NCBI GenBank assembly: GCA_029884035.1
Contig: JAOUIM010000194.1
Span: 1-6,959, forward strand
Source: Aquincola sp.
GTDB lineage: Bacteria > Pseudomonadota > Gammaproteobacteria > Burkholderiales > Burkholderiaceae_C
Reading direction: 5' to 3'
DNA: 6,959 bases
Position 1 is the first letter of the stretch. Each line of letters begins with the position of its first letter. A program made the translations under genes and the position numbers. Below are positions 1-6,378 of the stretch, piece by piece. The notes under the pieces are model-generated. The model had not been told where the DNA came from and did not search any database. It was given only the letters and a program-made list of their open reading frames with translations.

Positions 1-2
1 TG

Positions 3-263
3 CACGCCTTCCGCAATGCGCTGATCCCGGTGATTACCGTGATCGGCCTACAGGTCAGCGTGTTGTTCACCGGCGCCATCCTCACCGAGACCATCTTCTC
101 CTGGCCTGGCGTGGGCAAGTGGATGATCGAGGCCATCGCGCGGCGCGACTACCCGGTGCTGCAGGGCGGCCTGGTGCTGCTGGGCGGCGTGGTCATGCTA
201 GTCAACCTGGCGGTCGACGTGCTGTACGGCGTCATCAACCCTCGCATCTCGCGCCAACGATGA
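3..263 (+). CDS. dppB: Dipeptide ABC transporter permease DppB, C-terminal part (5' end outside window)
   Basis: This is the last 86 codons of an inner-membrane permease; the reading frame is open to the left edge and ends with TGA. Visible are the end of the cytoplasmic coupling loop (HAFRNALIPV), which in this family docks onto the ATPases, then a hydrophobic segment, the conserved stretch TETIFSWPGVGKW, the RRDYPVLQGG motif, and a last membrane helix ending in LYGVINPRI. These motifs match, nearly residue for residue, the C-terminus of E. coli DppB as I remember it. DppB pairs with DppC to form the transmembrane channel for di- and tripeptides. The stop codon overlaps the dppC start (ATGA), so the two are probably translationally coupled. 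A GTG at 30 is internal and not a start. Related Opp, Nik or Gsi permeases share much of this region, but the DppCDFA neighbours fit Dpp best. Confidence 0.93.
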   Translation, partial: HAFRNALIPVITVIGLQVSVLFTGAILTETIFSWPGVGKWMIEAIARRDYPVLQGGLVLLGGVVMLVNLAVDVLYGVINPRISRQR

Positions 264-1174
264 ACCAATCCGCCGCCCCCGCCACCGACCCGCGCACCGC
301 GCGCGAGCTGGCACCGCCCGGGCCGCTGCGCGAGTTCTGGCGCTACTTCAGCGCCAATCCAGGCGCCGTCGCCGGCTTGGTGATCGTGCTCGCTGTCATC
401 GCGATGGCCGCAGCTGCACCCTGGTTCGCGCCCTACCCGCCCGACCTCACCAACAACCAGGCCTTCCTAAGACCGCCGTTCTGGCAGGAAGGCGGCTCCA
501 CCGCATATCTGCTCGGCACGGACGCGATCGGGCGCGACATCCTGTCGCGCCTGATGCACGGCGGGCGGCTTTCACTGGTGATCGGCATCGCAGTGGTGGC
601 GCTGTCGATCGCGGTTGGCGTGGTGCTGGGCCTGGCGGCCGGCTTCTGGCGCGGCGCCATCGAGATCGCGATCATGCGGCTGATGGACATCATCCTCACG
701 TTGCCCAGTCTGCTGCTGGCCATCGTGATCGTCGCCATCCTCGGCCCCGGGTTGATGAATGCGATGCTGGCGGTGTCGCTGGTGGTGCTCCCGCACTACG
801 TGCGCATCACGCGCGCCGCGGTCATCACCGAGACGGCCAAGGACTACGTCGTGGCCGCTCAGGTGGCGGGCGCCGGTCGGGCGCGACTGATGTTCCGCGA
901 GGTGCTGCCCAACTGCGCCGCCCCACTCATCGTGCAGGCTTCGCTGGGCGTGTCCACCGCCATCCTCGACGCCGCGGCGCTGGGCTTCCTCGGCCTGGGC
1001 GCGCAGCCGCCGGCGGCCGAGTGGGGCACCATGCTCGCCGACGCACGCGAGTTCGTGCTGCGCGCGTGGTGGGTCGTCACCTTACCGGGCCTCATGATCC
1101 TGATCACCGTGCTGGCCTTCAATTTGCTGGGTGACGGGCTGCGCGATGCGCTCGACCCCAAGCTGAAACGCTGA
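260..1174 (+). CDS. dppC: Dipeptide ABC transporter permease DppC
   Basis: A 304-residue second permease subunit, close to the roughly 300 residues usual for DppC. The N-terminal cytoplasmic tail (1-35) is followed by membrane helix 1 (about 36-56), a periplasmic loop, and the family motif GTDAIGRD (86-93). Further helices lie at about 105-128, 140-165, 222-245 and 274-291. The coupling loop with its EAA-type signature (DYVVAAQVAGAG through REVLPN, about 195-218) contacts the ATPases. The protein ends in GDGLRDALDPKLK, typical of DppC/OppC. The ATG at 260 is chosen because it overlaps the dppB stop as ATGA and gives the usual length; an in-frame ATG at 119 would add 47 Arg/Ala/Gly-rich residues that are only the other frame of dppB. 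No strong Shine-Dalgarno precedes it, which fits coupling to dppB. It would form the heterodimeric channel with DppB. Confidence 0.95.
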   Translation: MNQSAAPATDPRTARELAPPGPLREFWRYFSANPGAVAGLVIVLAVIAMAAAAPWFAPYPPDLTNNQAFLRPPFWQEGGSTAYLLGTDAIGRDILSRLMHGGRLSLVIGIAVVALSIAVGVVLGLAAGFWRGAIEIAIMRLMDIILTLPSLLLAIVIVAILGPGLMNAMLAVSLVVLPHYVRITRAAVITETAKDYVVAAQVAGAGRARLMFREVLPNCAAPLIVQASLGVSTAILDAAALGFLGLGAQPPAAEWGTMLADAREFVLRAWWVVTLPGLMILITVLAFNLLGDGLRDALDPKLKR

Positions 1175-1189
1175 ATACGCGCACCGAAG

Positions 1190-2215
1190 ATGTCGCTGCT
1201 CGAAATCGAAGACCTGCACGTCGAGTTCCCCGGCCAAGGGGCGACGATGCACGCCGTGGAGGGCGTGACCCTCCGCCTCGACGAGGGCGAGGTGCTGGGC
1301 ATCGTCGGCGAGTCCGGCTCCGGCAAGAGCGTCACGATGCTTGCCCTGATGGGCTTGGTGCCCTTCCCGGGCCGCGTGCGCGCGCAGCGCATGGCCTTTG
1401 CCGGGCGCGATCTGCTCACCCTGTCGGCGCGCGAGCGACGTGCCCTGACCGGGCGCGACGTGGCGATGATCTTTCAAGACCCGACCACCAGCCTCAACCC
1501 GTGCTTCACCGTCGGCTTCCAGCTCATCGAGTCGCTGCGCCTGCACCTGGGCCTAGACCGACGCGCCGCCACCAAGCGGGCCACGGAATTGCTGGAGTTG
1601 GTGGGTATCCCCGCCGCTTCGAGCCGGCTCAGGGACTTCCCGCACCAGATGTCGGGTGGCATGAACCAGCGCGTGATGATCGCGATGGCCATCGCGTGCA
1701 ACCCGCGGCTGCTGATCGCCGACGAGCCCACCACCGCACTGGACGTCACCATCCAGGCTCAGATCCTCGACCTGCTGCGAAGCCTGCAAAAGGAGCGGGG
1801 AATGGCGCTGGTGCTGATCACGCACAACATGGGTGTGGTCGAGGAGATGGCGCAGCGCGTGTGCGTGATGTACGCCGGCCAGGTGCTCGAGGAGCGCGAC
1901 GCGCTGGGCTTGTTCACCGCGCCCCAACATCCTTACACCGCGGCGCTGCTGGCGGCGATGCCCGAGCGCAGTGAGGGGGCGACGCAGTTGGCGAGCATCC
2001 CCGGCACGGTGCCGGGCCTCTATGACCGGCCGACCGGTTGCCTGTTTGCGCCGCGCTGCGGCTACGCCACTGCCCATTCACGCGCCGTGCGGCCGGAGTT
2101 GCGCGATTGGCAGGGTGGTCGCGTGCGCTGTCACCACCCTCTGGGCGATCCACAGCGCGAGGCCCAGATCGCGTTGCATGGCCGCCTCGCCCGCGCCACC
2201 GAGGAGCCGGCATGA
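1190..2215 (+). CDS. dppD: Dipeptide ABC transporter ATPase DppD, with altered C-terminal cysteine motif
   Basis: A 341-residue ATPase subunit, slightly longer than the roughly 330 usual. Visible in order are Walker A GESGSGKS (40-47), Q-loop Gln96 in FQDPTTSLNP, the ABC signature SGGMNQ (155-160), Walker B LLIADE (174-179, catalytic Glu179) and the H-loop His212. The oligopeptide-transporter C-terminal domain follows from about 245 (HPYTAALLAAMPE). All catalytic motifs are intact, so it should hydrolyse ATP together with DppF to drive uptake through DppBC. In this family the C-terminal domain normally carries the motif C-x5-C-x6-C...C, which in some DppD proteins binds a 4Fe-4S cluster. Here Cys284, Cys290 and Cys314 are present, but the third position is Ser297 (TCA). 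The residue after the H-loop His is Asn, where Asp is usual. The gene begins 15 bases after dppC with only a weak GAAG upstream, and its stop overlaps dppF. Confidence 0.95.
   Translation: MSLLEIEDLHVEFPGQGATMHAVEGVTLRLDEGEVLGIVGESGSGKSVTMLALMGLVPFPGRVRAQRMAFAGRDLLTLSARERRALTGRDVAMIFQDPTTSLNPCFTVGFQLIESLRLHLGLDRRAATKRATELLELVGIPAASSRLRDFPHQMSGGMNQRVMIAMAIACNPRLLIADEPTTALDVTIQAQILDLLRSLQKERGMALVLITHNMGVVEEMAQRVCVMYAGQVLEERDALGLFTAPQHPYTAALLAAMPERSEGATQLASIPGTVPGLYDRPTGCLFAPRCGYATAHSRAVRPELRDWQGGRVRCHHPLGDPQREAQIALHGRLARATEEPA
2201..2206 (+). promoter_or_regulatory. Ribosome binding site for dppF
   Basis: GAGGAG lies five bases before the ATG at 2212, inside the last codons of dppD. It fixes the dppF start and argues against the in-frame upstream ATG at 2038. 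Confidence 0.8.
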
Positions 2216-3201
2216 GCGATGCGGTGACGACTCGGCCCGTGGTGGAGGCGAACGACCTGTGCCGCGTCTACGAGATCAAGCGCGGCTGGCTGCGGCCGCG
2301 TGCCCAGCTGCAGGCGGTGGGCGGTGTCTCGTTTCGCGTGGCAGCCGGGCAGACGCTGGCAGTGGTCGGCGAGTCGGGTTGCGGCAAGTCGACACTGGCG
2401 CGCATGGTGACGCTGATCGAGAAGCCCACCGCCGGCACGCTGCGCCTGCAGGGCGTGGATGCGGTCGAGACGCCGCCGCAGGCGCGTGCGACCTTGCGTC
2501 GTGCCGTACAGCTCGTGTTCCAGAACCCCTACGGCTCGCTCAACCCACGTCACAAGATCGGTGAGATCCTGGCCACGCCGCTGGCGATCAATACGACACT
2601 GACGCCTGCCGAGCGACGCGAGCGCGCGCAGACCATTCTCGCGCGCGTGGGGCTGCGTCCCGAGCACGCGCAGCGTTACCCGCACATGTTCTCGGGCGGG
2701 CAACGTCAGCGCATCGCGATCGCCCGCGCACTGATGCTCGAACCCGCACTGCTGGTGGCCGATGAACCGGTATCGGCGCTCGACGTTTCGGTGCAGGCAC
2801 AGGTGCTCAACCTGCTGCAAGAGCTGCAGAACGAGCTTGGGCTGGCCTACCTCTTCATCTCGCACGACCTGGGCGTGGTGCGCCACATTGCGCACGAAGT
2901 GATGGTCATGTACCTCGGCCTGGTGATGGAGCAAGGCCCCAAGCGCAGCCTGTTCGCGCGGCCGCTGCACCCGTACACCCGGGCCCTGCTGGGTTCCACG
3001 CCCGGCCTGTCGGGGTTGGCGCGCGACAAGCGCATCGTGCTCAAGGGCGAGCTGCCTTCGCCGCTTTCGCCGCCGGCCGGCTGCGTCTTCAGCACGCGCT
3101 GCCCGAACGTGGCCGAGCGCTGCCGCGAGGTACGCCCAGCCCTGCGTCCGGTCGGCGACCGGCAGGTGGCCTGCCACCATGCCGAGCGGCTGGCTGGCTG
3201 A
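2212..3201 (+). CDS. dppF: Dipeptide ABC transporter ATPase DppF
   Basis: A 329-residue second ATPase subunit, of normal family length (about 330). It shows Walker A GESGCGKS (53-60), Q-loop Gln104 in FQNPYGSLNP, signature SGGQRQR (161-167), Walker B LLVADE (180-185, Glu185) and H-loop His218 in ISHDLG. The MFSGGQRQRIAIARAL and DEPVSALDVSVQAQVLNLLQ stretches are typical of DppF/OppF. The C-terminal peptide-transporter domain has the complete cysteine motif C291-x5-C297-x6-C304...C321, unlike its partner DppD. The start at 2212 overlaps the dppD stop as ATGA and has a good ribosome binding site. An in-frame ATG at 2038 would prepend 58 unrelated residues that are the other frame of dppD. It forms the ATPase heterodimer with DppD on the cytoplasmic face of DppBC. 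OppF is an alternative family name, but the DppA at the end of the locus supports Dpp. Confidence 0.95.
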   Translation: MSDAVTTRPVVEANDLCRVYEIKRGWLRPRAQLQAVGGVSFRVAAGQTLAVVGESGCGKSTLARMVTLIEKPTAGTLRLQGVDAVETPPQARATLRRAVQLVFQNPYGSLNPRHKIGEILATPLAINTTLTPAERRERAQTILARVGLRPEHAQRYPHMFSGGQRQRIAIARALMLEPALLVADEPVSALDVSVQAQVLNLLQELQNELGLAYLFISHDLGVVRHIAHEVMVMYLGLVMEQGPKRSLFARPLHPYTRALLGSTPGLSGLARDKRIVLKGELPSPLSPPAGCVFSTRCPNVAERCREVRPALRPVGDRQVACHHAERLAG

Positions 3202-3230
3202 GCCGGCCTGATCTGGCTCAATGCCGGTTC
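3199..3230 (+). other. Alternative hairpins at the dppF-dppA junction
   Basis: Two mutually exclusive stem-loops can form at the dppF stop codon. One pairs TGAGCC (3199-3204) with GGCTCA (3215-3220) around a 10-base loop. The other pairs GAGCCGGC (3200-3207) with GCCGGTTC (3223-3230), with one G-U pair and a 15-base loop. No T-run follows either, so I do not call a terminator. The stems could protect mRNA ends or partly separate dppA expression from dppBCDF. The rest of the spacer to 3307 shows no convincing sigma-70 promoter; TAGCAT at 3266-3271 is at best a weak -10. The structures were found by eye without energy calculation and could be chance in GC-rich DNA. Confidence 0.25.
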
Positions 3231-3294
3231 AAGGCAACCCTGATGCCGCTGGCGCCGTCATCGCTTAGCATGACCGCTCGGTTCCGATTCACAA

Positions 3295-3301
3295 GAGAGG
3301 A
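3295..3301 (+). promoter_or_regulatory. Ribosome binding site for dppA
   Basis: GAGAGGA is followed by six bases and the ATG at 3308. It is the best ribosome binding site in the window. It fits high expression of the binding protein, which ABC importers need in excess over the membrane complex. It also selects 3308 over the internal ATG five codons later. Confidence 0.8.
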
Positions 3302-3307
3302 TTCTTC

Positions 3308-4906
3308 ATGCACTTCGTCCGCATGCGCGCCGCCACCGCGGCCGCCCTCGCCCTGCTGGCCGCCGGCACCCTGTCGGCCAAGACCCTCGTCTACTGCTCC
3401 GAGGGCAGCCCGGAAAACTTCTACCCCGGGATCAACACCACCGGCACCTCGTTCGATGCGAACAGCCAGATCTATAGCCGCGTCGTCGACTTCGAGCGCG
3501 GCGGCACGAACGTGGTGCCCGGCTTGGCCGAGAAGTGGGACATCTCCGCCGATGGCCTGACCTACACCTTCCACCTGCGCAAGGGTGTGAAGTGGCATTC
3601 GAACAAGAACTTCAAGCCGTCGCGCGACATGAACGCCGATGACATCCTTTTCATGTTCGAGCGCCAGTGGAAGGAGAACGACCCGTATTTCAAGGTCACG
3701 AGCTCCAACCACTCCTACTTCAACGACATGGCCATGCCCAAGCTGCTGAAGTCGGTGGACAAGGTGGACGACTACACGGTCAGGATCGTCCTCAACCGCC
3801 CTGAGGCGCCCTTCCTGTCGAACCTGGCGATGGAATACGCCGGCGTGCAGAGCAAGGAGTACGCGATCGCGATGCTCAAGGCCGGCACGCCGGAGAAGAT
3901 CGATCAGGAGCCGATCGGCACCGGGCCCTTCATGCTGGTGCAGTACCAAAAGGACGCCATCATCCGCTACAAGGCGTTCCCCGAATTCTGGGGCGGCAAG
4001 GCCAAGATCGACGACCTGGTGTTCGCGATCACGCCCGACTCCTCGGTGCGCTGGGCCAAGCTGCAGAAGGGCGAATGCCATGTCATGCCCTACCCCAACC
4101 CGGCCGACCTCGACGTGATCCGCAAGGACCCGAACGTGACCGTGCTTGAGCAGCCCGGCCTGAATGTGGGTTACCTCGCCTACAACACGACGAAGAAGCC
4201 CTTCGACGACGTGCGGGTGCGCAAGGCGATCAGCATGGCGATCAACAAGAAGGCCATCATCGACGGGGTCTACCTGACCACCGGCATCGCCGCCAAGAAC
4301 CCCATTCCGCCCTCGATGTGGTCGTACAACGATGCCATCAAGGACGATCCGTACGACCCCGAGGCGGCCAAGAAGCTGCTCGCGCAGGCGGGCTTCCCGA
4401 ACGGCTTTGCCACCGACCTGTGGGCGATGCCGGTGCAACGCCCGTACAACCCGAACGCGCGCCGCATCGCCGAGCTGATGCAGGCCGACCTGGCCAAGGT
4501 GGGCGTCAAGGCCGAGATCAAGAGCTTCGAGTGGGGCGAGTACCGCAAGCGCATGCAGGCCGGTGAGCACCAGATGGGGATGCTCGGCTGGACCGGCGAC
4601 AACGGCGACCCCGACAACTTCCTGCACACGCTGCTGGGTTGCGATGCGGCCAAGACGAACGGCTCGAACGTCGCCAAGTTCTGCTTCCAGCCGTTCGAAG
4701 ATCTGGTGATCAAGGCCAAGTCGGTGTCCAAGCCGGCCGAGCGCACCGAGCTCTACAAGAAGGCTCAGGTGATCTTCAAGGAACAGGCCCCCTGGTTCAC
4801 GATCGCCCACGCGGTGCAGTTGAAGCCGGTGCGCAAGGAGGTGGTCGACTTCAAGCTGAGCCCGTTCGGCCGCCACACGTTCTACGGCGTGGACATCAAA
4901 CAGTAA
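3308..4906 (+). CDS. dppA: Periplasmic dipeptide-binding protein DppA
   Basis: A 532-residue family 5 extracellular solute-binding protein, nearly the length of E. coli DppA (535). A Sec signal peptide is clear: charged start (HFVRMR), hydrophobic core, then LSA with likely cleavage after Ala24, so the mature protein begins KTLVYCSEGSPE as in E. coli. There is no lipobox, so it should be soluble in the periplasm. Matching conserved stretches include PGLAEKWDISADG, GTGPFML, MPYPNPADL, LWAMPVQRPYNPNARR and GWTGDNGDPDNF. By alignment from memory, Arg378 and Asp431 occupy the positions of E. coli Arg355 and Asp408, which bind the peptide carboxylate and amino group; their 53-residue spacing is identical. 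Cys30/Cys257 and Cys445/Cys459 match the two disulfide pairs. It delivers dipeptides to DppBC and sits last in the locus rather than first as in E. coli. Heme or 5-aminolevulinate uptake is known for some DppA proteins but cannot be judged here. Confidence 0.96.
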   Translation: MHFVRMRAATAAALALLAAGTLSAKTLVYCSEGSPENFYPGINTTGTSFDANSQIYSRVVDFERGGTNVVPGLAEKWDISADGLTYTFHLRKGVKWHSNKNFKPSRDMNADDILFMFERQWKENDPYFKVTSSNHSYFNDMAMPKLLKSVDKVDDYTVRIVLNRPEAPFLSNLAMEYAGVQSKEYAIAMLKAGTPEKIDQEPIGTGPFMLVQYQKDAIIRYKAFPEFWGGKAKIDDLVFAITPDSSVRWAKLQKGECHVMPYPNPADLDVIRKDPNVTVLEQPGLNVGYLAYNTTKKPFDDVRVRKAISMAINKKAIIDGVYLTTGIAAKNPIPPSMWSYNDAIKDDPYDPEAAKKLLAQAGFPNGFATDLWAMPVQRPYNPNARRIAELMQADLAKVGVKAEIKSFEWGEYRKRMQAGEHQMGMLGWTGDNGDPDNFLHTLLGCDAAKTNGSNVAKFCFQPFEDLVIKAKSVSKPAERTELYKKAQVIFKEQAPWFTIAHAVQLKPVRKEVVDFKLSPFGRHTFYGVDIKQ

Positions 4907-4927
4907 GTCGCGCTGCCTGAAGACGAC

Positions 4928-4960
4928 GAAGGCCGCCTGCGGGCGGCCTTCTGCCTTGCG
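4928..4960 (+). terminator. Probable intrinsic terminator after dppA, possibly bidirectional
   Basis: A perfect 10-bp stem, GAAGGCCGCC (4928-4937) with GGCGGCCTTC (4942-4951), closes a TGCG loop. It begins 21 bases after the dppA stop. The following TGCCTTGCG is only moderately T-rich, as is common in high-GC genomes. The hairpin lies between convergent genes and is symmetrical, so it could also stop transcription from the CoA-transferase side, where the tail would read GTCGTCTTC. That gene ends about 225 bases away, so the bidirectional role is less certain. Confidence 0.75.
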
Positions 4961-5176
4961 CGGCCCGCGCGGCTCGGCAACACCGCATCGCGCTGCGGCC
5001 GGCGCTAGGGATGCGCTGATCAATCAGCCGCAATTCGGCTGGCCGCGCCCTGTATTGCTGGCGATCGTGGCCTGGGCAGTGCGCTGCCGCCGCGGCGCCG
5101 GGGTCCGCGCCAGCCCCTCGGCGCGCAGCCGAAGCCGCCGCAGACCCGCGCGGCCGCGTGCTCGCCGAAAGCAGCG
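4961..5176. other. Non-coding gap between convergent genes
   Basis: The region between the terminator hairpin and the CoA-transferase stop holds no gene I can support. An open frame crossing it on the + strand (from 4956) gives Arg/Ala/Pro-rich low-complexity protein and runs into the convergent gene. The part from about 5010 to 5075 is less GC-rich than its surroundings and contains two overlapping palindromes (5016-5041). The part from about 5085 to 5160 is very GC-rich with many CG-rich short inverted repeats. No tRNA or recognisable transposase fragment is seen. Confidence 0.5.
5016..5041. repeat. Two overlapping short inverted repeats
   Basis: CTGAT-CA-ATCAG (5016-5027) and CAGCCG-CAATT-CGGCTG (5025-5041) share the bases CAG at 5025-5027, so only one hairpin can form at a time on a single strand. 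Function is unknown. Possibilities are a protein-binding site, the end of a degraded insertion sequence, or chance. Confidence 0.4.
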
Positions 5177-6364
5177 TCAGGCGACGGCGCCGATGTCGAT
5201 CAGCCGCTCGATTTCGGTCGCCGTGTAGCCCAGTTCGCCGAGCACCTCTCGCGTGTGCTCACCACGCTTCGGCGGGTTCAGGCGGGTGCCAGGCCGCTCG
5301 CCGTCGAGCGTGAACGGGAACAGCGGCGCCTTGACAGCCTGGCCGGCGCGCTCGCCATCGGTCAGCGTGATCTCCGACAGCCCGCCGGTTGCCGCCAAGT
5401 GCGGGTCGTCGAGCAACTGCTCGGGCTTCATGATCGGGGCAAAGGGCAGGCCTGCGGCCTCGAAGCGCTGCGCCAGCTCGGCCGCGCTGAAGGCCTGCAG
5501 CCGGCGCCCAAGTTCGGCCAGCAGCGTCGGCCGCGCGCGCACGCGGTCGTTGTTGCCGGCCAGCGCCGGGTCGGCCTTCAGCTCGTCGAATCCGAGCACG
5601 TCGCAGAACGTCGTCCACTGCGCGTCGCTCACCGCGGCCAGGAAGATCTGCTCGCCATCCTTGACCGTGAAGACGTCGTAGATCGCCCACGGGCTGATGC
5701 GCGCGGGCATCGGCGCCGCCGGCGTGCCGGTGATTGCGTACTGAAGCATGTGCTGGCCGACGAGGAAGATGTTGTTCTCGTACAGCGCCGACTGCACCTC
5801 CATGCCGCGCCCGGTGATGCCGCGCTCAATCAGGGCGCCCAGGATCGCGATGGCGCCGAACATGCCGCCCATGATGTCGTTGACCGACGAGCCCGCGCGC
5901 AGCGGGTCACCCGGGCGGCCGGTCATGTAGGCCAGGCCGCCCATCATCTGAACCACCTCGTCGAGCGCGGTACGGTGGTCGTAGGGGCCCGGGAGGAAAC
6001 CCTTGAGGCTGGCGTAGATGACGCGTTCGTTGTCCTTCGCGAGCGAGGCATAGTCCAGGCCGTACTTGACCATCGTGCCGGGCTTGAAGTTCTCGGCCAC
6101 GACGTCGGCGCTGGCCGCCAGCCGCCGTGCCGCCGCCGCGCCTTCGCGCTGGTGCAGCTCGATCCGGATGCTCTTCTTGTTGCGGTTGAACATCGGGAAG
6201 AAGCCGATGCCCGCGCCGAGCAGCGTGCGCGTGCGGTCGCCCTCGATCGGCTCGACCTTGATCACCTCGGCCCCCAGGTCGGCCAGCACCATGCCGCAGG
6301 TCGGGCCCATCACCATGTGGGTGAACTCGACGACCTTCAGACCCTGGAGCGGCAGGTGCTTCAT
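5177..6364 (-). CDS. CaiB/BaiF family (class III) CoA-transferase, substrate unknown
   Basis: A complete 395-residue protein of the formyl-CoA transferase/CaiB family, near the usual 390-430 residues. The N-terminus has the family start LPLQGLKVVEFTHMVMGP and the motif LADLGAEVIKVEPIEGD (28-43). Next come NRNKKSIRIEL (60-70) and ADVVAENFKPGTMVKYGL (86-103). The stretch RPGDPLRAGSSVND contains Asp163, which aligns with the catalytic Asp that forms the acyl-CoA anhydride in this family. RGMEVQSALYEN (187-198) is also typical. Such enzymes move CoA between carboxylic acids in the cytoplasm and usually act as intertwined dimers. The start ATG (6362-6364) follows GAGGGG with a 3-base gap. The DUF533 gene ends 14 bases upstream, so the two are probably co-transcribed. 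No acyl-CoA dehydrogenase, hydratase or other pathway gene is in view, so the acid substrate cannot be named. Confidence 0.92.
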   Translation of the reverse strand: MKHLPLQGLKVVEFTHMVMGPTCGMVLADLGAEVIKVEPIEGDRTRTLLGAGIGFFPMFNRNKKSIRIELHQREGAAAARRLAASADVVAENFKPGTMVKYGLDYASLAKDNERVIYASLKGFLPGPYDHRTALDEVVQMMGGLAYMTGRPGDPLRAGSSVNDIMGGMFGAIAILGALIERGITGRGMEVQSALYENNIFLVGQHMLQYAITGTPAAPMPARISPWAIYDVFTVKDGEQIFLAAVSDAQWTTFCDVLGFDELKADPALAGNNDRVRARPTLLAELGRRLQAFSAAELAQRFEAAGLPFAPIMKPEQLLDDPHLAATGGLSEITLTDGERAGQAVKAPLFPFTLDGERPGTRLNPPKRGEHTREVLGELGYTATEIERLIDIGAVA

Positions 6365-6367
6365 GCG

Positions 6368-6373
6368 CCCCTC
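6368..6373 (-). promoter_or_regulatory. Ribosome binding site for the CoA-transferase gene
   Basis: On the minus strand GAGGGG precedes the ATG by three bases, in the 14-base gap after the upstream gene's stop. It supports the chosen start and coupled translation with the upstream gene. Confidence 0.6.
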
Positions 6374-6378
6374 ATTGT

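Noticed and set aside
119..259. An N-terminal extension of DppC from an upstream in-frame ATG.
   Set aside because: The added 47 residues are the alternate frame of dppB and resemble no permease. The ATGA overlap at 260 gives the normal family length.
2038..2211. An N-terminal extension of DppF from an upstream in-frame ATG.
   Set aside because: The added 58 residues are the alternate frame of dppD. A clear ribosome binding site and ATGA overlap place the start at 2212.
3243..3560. A 105-codon plus-strand frame starting in the dppF-dppA spacer, considered as a leader peptide.
   Set aside because: It runs far into dppA in another frame, has Ser/Arg/Pro-rich low-complexity sequence, and shows no convincing ribosome binding site.
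3218..5023. A 601-codon open frame on the minus strand, opposite dppA.
   Set aside because: It is antisense to an unmistakable DppA, and its protein is rich in His, Arg, Gly, Val and Leu with no recognisable domain. Long antisense frames are expected opposite high-GC genes with G/C at third positions.
4956..5228. A 90-codon open frame on the plus strand after dppA.
   Set aside because: It begins inside the terminator tail, has no good ribosome binding site, is Arg/Ala/Pro-rich, and overlaps the end of the CoA-transferase gene on the other strand.
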